Below are positions 58,974-64,000 of a stretch of 64,000 bases of DNA, piece after piece. Origin of the DNA: Golubevia sp. BC0850. Its lineage: Eukaryota > Basidiomycota > Exobasidiomycetes > Golubeviales > Golubeviaceae. The notes beneath the pieces were generated by a model. That model saw nothing but the letters and a program-made list of their open reading frames with translations. It was not told the origin of the DNA and ran no database searches. Both the position numbers and the translations under genes were made by a program. The DNA lies in assembly GCA_012976225.1 (NCBI GenBank), contig JAAVVG010000003.1, positions 434,001 through 498,000 of the forward strand, in the 5' to 3' direction. Position 1 is the first letter of the stretch, and the number at the start of each line of letters is the position of its first letter.

Positions 58974-61628
58974 TCAATCGCGCTTCTTGAATGATACTTT
59001 GTAAGGATTCTCGACTGGATGAGTGACACTGTCGGCTGTTGATGAAAGGGAAAGGAGGGAACGAGAAGTGGGTAATTCAGCAAGGCATTGTTTATTGACA
59101 TCCTCGAGAATGGCAAGGGAGGCGTTCTTGTTCTCTCATACTAACCGTACGTTGGTGGGTCGTTCTTGAGTGCTTCTTCATCGTAGACAATCTCATACCT
59201 CGATAGAAGGGCGGCGATGACTGCCATTCCTTCGTAAGTGGCCAGAGTCTGACCGAGACAAAGCTAAGTGGACGAAGGAGGAGAGCAAGGCACATCAGCC
59301 ACGAATCGAGAATCGGGCAAAGGGATACACTTGCAAACGAAGTAGAACTTACTCTAGGACCGTGATTGAAAGAGTGGAATAAAGCAGAGCTCATGTTCTT
59401 GATAGACTTCTCCCCGTTAGCTTTCTCCTCAAGGAAACGTTCTGGCTTGAACTCGCAACAGTCTGGAAAGGGAAAACACTGGAAGCGTCAAACTTCCGCA
59501 CATCCGATTCAAAGTCGAAATTCTTCGATTTGATTTAAGAACTCACCGGGACCCCAAACCTCAGGAGTACGACTCATGACCCAATCAGTCCAAACCACAG
59601 ATTCACCAGCTTTGATTCTGACATCTGGAAGTCTGTCTTGCAAACCTTCAGCACTGCTCATTGAAGATTTCTCGAAGTCGAATCCGCTCTGTTGGTATGG
59701 CTTGATGACATCATCTTTGACTGCTCTCTTGATGTTCTTTGGGACTGGAAGAAAAAGGCGGGAGAAGGGACAGTGATTAACGTAATCAATGAGAGTGAAG
59801 TCAAATGATGAGATTTACCGTCGCCGGTTTAGTTGATTGAATATCAACTCACCTGCTGGGTGCAATCTAGTCGATTCGTAGAAAGTAGCTTGCAAGTATG
59901 GAAGAAGCTTCATGTCATCGTATTCCATCATTTTTCCATCTAGAACCGAATCGATTTCTTCGCGACATTTCTTGGCGACTCTGAATAAGATGTGAGAAAT
60001 AGAGTAATTGTTAGAGATGGTCTGAGAATTCCAAGAAGTCTAGCACCTCGACTTCTCCTATCACTCTTCACCTCTACTCACTCAGGGTTCTGGTAGAACT
60101 CATAGAACAACCAAGAAAGAGTCTGAGCCGTAGTATCACGTCCAGCGATCAAGAAGTTAAGAACGCAAATACGAAGATCAGATCTAGAAGTTCCTTTATC
60201 CATAAAGAGGTCCAACAAATCCTTTCCTCCTTTTGAATCAACAGCTCCTTTAGCTGAACCAGAAGCTTTGGCTTCAACTCTAGCATCGATAATCTTGTAA
60301 CAGTAATCATCCATGGTCTTAATAGCCTTCTTCATTTGTCTACCTTGAGAGCTGAAGAGCTCAAAGAATTTGGCCATGGGATCAACGAATCGATTGTCAA
60401 TGACCAATTGAGCGTAATCGAAAGCTGCTGCGAATTCAACTTTGGTAGAGAGTTCAGTTGGGTCGGAACTGTTTGAGGGGCAAAGAAAATCAAACGAGAG
60501 TGTGAGATGGGTAAAGCGAAGGCAGGCAAAGTAGAAAAGACAGCTCACGGCAAGCATCCCATCTCAGCACTAAAGGCCATAGTAGCAAAAGAGCTCAGAG
60601 TAAAACGGAAGAATATATCTTGAAGATCTACTTGTTGACCGTTCTCGACCAGGTTGTCCGTTAGGGTGGTTAGAGTCTTGAGATCTCCTTGAATGGTTTC
60701 TTGGACGTGAGTTCTGAAGTTGCCGACTGAGAAGATGTTGGAAGCTAACTTTCTTTGAGTTTTCCAGGCTGGACCATCAGCAACGAAGATTCCTGAGGAG
60801 GTGAAAGGGCAGAGGAAGTGGGGGAATGAGTGAGATCAGGATGTGACGGGTGGGGGCGAGGTTGGGTTTGCAACTCACCGTGAGCTCCTAGGACGTCGGA
60901 GAAGGCCCTTCTGAAATCCGGACCCTTGTCCTGAGAGATGTGATAGGAAATACAGAGGCGTTCAGTCAGTGGTCTGGACGGATTTACGAGATGCCAGACG
61001 ACCTCACATCATCCTCCACGCTACCTCCCCTCTCAATCCGACCTGACTCAACTCGACGCATGATCCCAAGGCTAAATCTGGTATGATATCCAGAGCTGAA
61101 TGCTTCCAAATTTCTTACTCTCAGATGCACCAGATGCTCTGCCCTTTCGGACCTCCACCGTGCCCTCTGTCCAACTTTTGCTCAACTCACGTAGTTCTCA
61201 AAATTGGTCTTCTGAACCCAATTGATGTAAGCAGGATGATTTAGAATAGTAACTCTACCACCTAGAGCTCCAATAGCACTAAAAGTGATGGGTTTGTTAC
61301 CTTTACCGATTGAATTTTGGAACTTATAGATTTCATCTATCAATTTGACCTTCCTAGAAGAGACTTTTAGTAACCAAGGTAAAGAGCCAATTATAGGATA
61401 AGCTGGTTTTACAGCTGGAATTTCTTTTCTTGAAGCAGTGAATAAACCACGATCATTGTAAATGAGAGATAGAACTACTAGAGCTAAAAAGATGAAGTCC
61501 AAGATTAGAATCGAGATGGTCCAGTCTGAGGAGGAATCGTCAGTGCCAGTGAAAGTCGATGTTAAACCAGCGACAGAAGGATGTCCAGCTGGAAGATCTC
61601 CTTTGAATCCTAATGGACAAGATGACAT
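58974..61628 (-). CDS. Cytochrome P450 (fatty-acid hydroxylase-like, CYP52/CYP63 type)
   Basis: Membrane-bound monooxygenase. The N-terminus has a membrane anchor (WTISILILDFIFLALVVLSLIY) followed by PAYPIIGSLPWLL. Conserved blocks: GDGIFVADG-type segment (LGAHGIFVADGPAWKTQRKLASNIFS), the I-helix IAGRDTTAQTLSWLFYEF, the K-helix ESTRLHP (E-x-x-R), and the haem loop FNHGPRLCLGQTLA with the thiolate Cys. The last exon ends HPVENPYKVSFKKRD. About eight exons; the end of the frame was set by the splice joining PPTY to ADSVTHP. The AGRDTTAQ helix and ESTRLHP resemble fungal omega-hydroxylases of the CYP52/CYP63 group; exact family naming needs a comparison I cannot run. Its reductase partner is elsewhere. 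Confidence 0.92.
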
Positions 61629-61953
61629 TGTTGATGAGCGATTAGAACAGGATCAAGATTCAAGATGAGGAGATGGGAGACCCAATGAATGGCGGGTATT
61701 TTCTCAGCCTAATAGTCGAGCTCGGTGACGCCGAACACGGAGATCCTGGTGGAGAAAGGAGATCGCTTTTATCCTCTGAATTGCAAGTTCCTTGATGTCA
61801 ATTTTTTGACTGTGAGAAAGATGCATGTGCATTCTCATGGTCTCACAATTCACATATTTTGTGTACAAAGGAGAGCAAAGGGGAAGCTGATTCACAGATG
61901 AGAAAAAAAAACAGTGTCGCAGTGTCCCGTTATTGGCCCTTCGCCCTACGTTA
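61629..61953. other. Intergenic region between P450 start and SelO end
   Basis: About 325 bp, both genes on the minus strand. An A9 run lies near 61902. The part nearest P450 would be its promoter; no TATA box was seen on the minus strand. Confidence 0.35.
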
Positions 61954-64000
61954 TTAACTTGAACAAGAAGGCAGATGTCCGTTCAGCGGAGTTCCAAGAG
62001 AGCAAAGTCGCTGAGGTAGAGGGAGAAGGAGAAGGACGCAACCATCGTCAGAATCCAAAGGTCCAAGTTCCCTGAGAGCTTGATTTTGACTCACCTCTTC
62101 CTCAGCCCTAATTTCTTCACTCTTTCCTTCAGCTTGGCATCCATACTTCTCGAAAGGATGGAGACACATCTCCAAAACTCTAGCCAAGAAATCCGTGTCA
62201 TTCCTTTCTTCCAAGCGATCGATGACTTCCTGTCCTACCCAATTTCTAAGAATGAACCTGGGGTTGTTCTGAAAGAGACAGAAAGAGTTTTGAACGGAAG
62301 AGTTTTATCAGTGTACACTCAGATTACATTCCTTTCATTGGGTCGGACTCACCTGGTCCATCTCCTTTTTGACGATTTCTGAATCTCCTCCTTCCTTCTC
62401 CAACCTTCCAGCGTAAACTTTCAGCCAAGAGACAACCGAGTCTCTCTTTAGACTTCTAACGAACTCAGGTAGACTCTTCTCATCATACCAATTCTCTGAG
62501 AATGCCTTGACCAATTCGTCGACGCCTACCTTCTTTTCAAGAACTTTTCCGGCAAAGCCACTTAATCTTCTAATACTGCTACTGAAATCTAAATCCTCCA
62601 AAACGCTTAAAAGAGGATCAATGATCTCACTTTGATCATTCTCTAACTCCTCCTTCAATCCTAATTTACTTCTCCAACTTTTCTTCCATTCATGAATCAG
62701 AGTCGATGTGAAAAGCTTCTGAATGTCTTCTCCCAAAGTTTCTTCTGCGAGCTTGGACCACTTCTCTAACTGATCGGGGTCCGAATTGACGAGTTCCATT
62801 GGCTTAGGAGCGACCTTGTTTTCGATTTCGAATCCTAGAACTACTGAAAGAGAAGACAGAAGTTGTTGTATGGCGAAAACTCCCATCGAAGGTTGCATTC
62901 TATAAGCGTATCGACCTTCTCCATCTGAGTGATTACAGATCTGATTTTGATCGAAGAGGTCCATGAAAGCGTAAGGTCCATAATCTGTGGAATCGAATAG
63001 GAAAACGAAAGGTCAGCAATGTGTTCGCCCCGACTCTACTGATTGTCCCTCTCGAACTCACCAATCGTACTTCCATCCAAAGCAATGTTATCAGTATTCA
63101 AAACTCCATGCATGAATCCCTGAGTCTGCCAAAGCGCGAAAGTCTTTGCATTCCTTATAGCCACCTCTTCTAGCATTGCTCTAGCCCAAGGAGCTGGAGA
63201 CCCATCATTTCCAGGTAAGCCCAGTCTCTCACATCCTTCCAATTTCAAGACCTCTCTAGAAACATATTCTCCCAGGATCCTAGCTGATTCCCATTCAGCT
63301 CTACTCGAATGAATTTGAAAACAACCGATTCTGAGCCAAGAAGAATTTAACCTTGTAGTGATCCCAGCTGTGTTAACCTTCTCTCTCAGAACTTTGACCT
63401 CTGGAATCGAAACCATTGCTAAGGCTCTTGAAGTCGGGATTCTAAGGCCTGCCATTGCTTCGGATCCCAGGAATTCTCGGGTACTGGAAGCTAGAGTTGC
63501 TAAACCGTCTGCGAACCTTGAGTAAGGAGTTCGACCAGCTCCTTTGAGTTGGATTTCGACCCTTGAAGAAGTTTCAGGATTGACAGTTTCGACTGTAGAA
63601 ATGAAAGAGGTGGAACAAGGGGAGGAAAGTCAGCAGAGATCACAGTCAAGGTGAGAAGGTCAGGGACTACTCACGAAGTGTGATGGCTCTTCCATCTCCT
63701 AATTGACCAGCCCAGGTTCCAAATTGATGACTGGGAAAAAAGAGAAACATAGTGAGATCAGCGTGTGTCGAGGGTCCTTACCTATCTCCTCAGGGCGCAG
63801 AGCAACACTTCTGCCTCTCCTCTTCTTCCACCACCCTTCCCTTACTGCTCCATTCAGTACCCAATTCTATAACCCTACACTTTTTGTACTCACCCAGCAT
63901 AGCAAAGAGACCAGGGAGCATGTCCATTATCCCTCTCCAACCTCTCCTTCAATTCCCTTTCTCTCATCTCAACTCTCTCCTTCAATCCAACCCCTTTCCC
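61954..64000 (-). CDS. FMP40: SelO/Fmp40-type protein AMPylase (partial, 5' end beyond window)
   Basis: SelO is a mitochondrial pseudokinase-fold enzyme that transfers AMP to proteins and responds to redox stress. From the edge inward: WSLCYAG, HQFGTWAGQLGDGRAI, VEIQLKGAGRTPYSRFADGLATLASSTREFLGSEAMAGLRIPTSRAL, FMHGVLNTDNIALDGSTI, DYGPYAFMDLFDQNQICNHSDGEGRYAYRMQPSMGVFAIQQL, and the C-terminal NNPRFILRNWVGQEVI region. The HGVxNTDN and DYGP blocks hold active-site and metal residues. The final exon (about 62013..61954) ends GHLPSCSS, so the position of selenocysteine in animal SelO is Cys here, as in bacteria and yeast. The N-terminus and any mitochondrial signal lie outside the window. The last 200 nt of the window contain an intron rich in CT. 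Confidence 0.93.

Noticed and set aside
58777-59004. Plus-strand open frame at the P450 3' end
   Set aside because: It overlaps the last P450 exon on the other strand and has no recognisable sequence.

Overview
The window is nuclear DNA of a fungus, most likely a basidiomycete and perhaps a Pucciniomycotina relative (the lineage is my inference). Two Zn2Cys6 regulators, a Cdh1-type APC/C activator, PEX4, an Sgf11 zinc finger, a CalA-type lipase and an H2A ending in an SQE motif point to fungi. The genes are close together and cut by many short GT-AG introns, several of them flanking exons of only 4 to 29 nt. I found no mobile element, rRNA, convincing tRNA or CRISPR array.

Layout. 1-8.5 kb: the 3' end of the ER chaperone BiP, a PuuE-type allantoinase (-), and UDP-glucose:glycoprotein glucosyltransferase (+). 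8.6-10.1 kb: a decayed F-box gene (-). 10.4-11.8 kb: the SNARE YKT6, with a start codon split by an intron and two micro-exons. 12.3-15.6 kb: a Zn2Cys6 regulator (-). 16.2-19.1 kb: a cytochrome b5/acyl-CoA dehydrogenase fusion (-), divergent from meiotic HOP2 (+). 21-24 kb: a TMEM97/EXPERA membrane protein and a secreted double-psi beta-barrel protein. 25-31 kb: PX-PH phospholipase D. 31.7-33.6 kb: a divergent H2B/H2A pair. 34.3-36.3 kb: a secreted lipase (-). 36.6-40.4 kb: PEX4 (-) and a very long SGF11-like protein (+) sharing 90 bp. 40.6-42.4 kb: an NAD(P)-dependent reductase ending in SKL. 42.9-45.5 kb: CDH1 (-). 46.7-47.6 kb: histone H3. 48-50.2 kb: mitochondrial Met-tRNA formyltransferase (-). 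50.5-52.3 kb: UBC4 (-). 52.7-54.8 kb: an Old Yellow Enzyme with a C-terminal anchor. 55.2-58.4 kb: a second Zn2Cys6 regulator. 59-61.6 kb: a cytochrome P450 (-). 62-64 kb: SelO/Fmp40 (-), running off the edge.

Together this is mostly conserved housekeeping content with three loose themes: ER folding (BiP, UGGT), chromatin and cell cycle (H2A, H2B, H3, SGF11, CDH1, HOP2), and peroxisomal or lipid and redox metabolism (PEX4, b5-ACAD, SKL reductase, lipase, PLD, OYE, P450). No wholly new multi-gene system stands out. The most unusual signals are the micro-exon architecture, the YKT6 start codon split by an intron, the non-canonical ER-retrieval tails of BiP and UGGT, and a GC-donor intron beside a perfect 20-bp palindrome in H2A. 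Splice models were read by eye. Where I summed the exons (allantoinase, UGGT, YKT6, the 12-15 kb regulator, TMEM97-like, PLD, PEX4, H3, UBC4) the total is an exact multiple of three.
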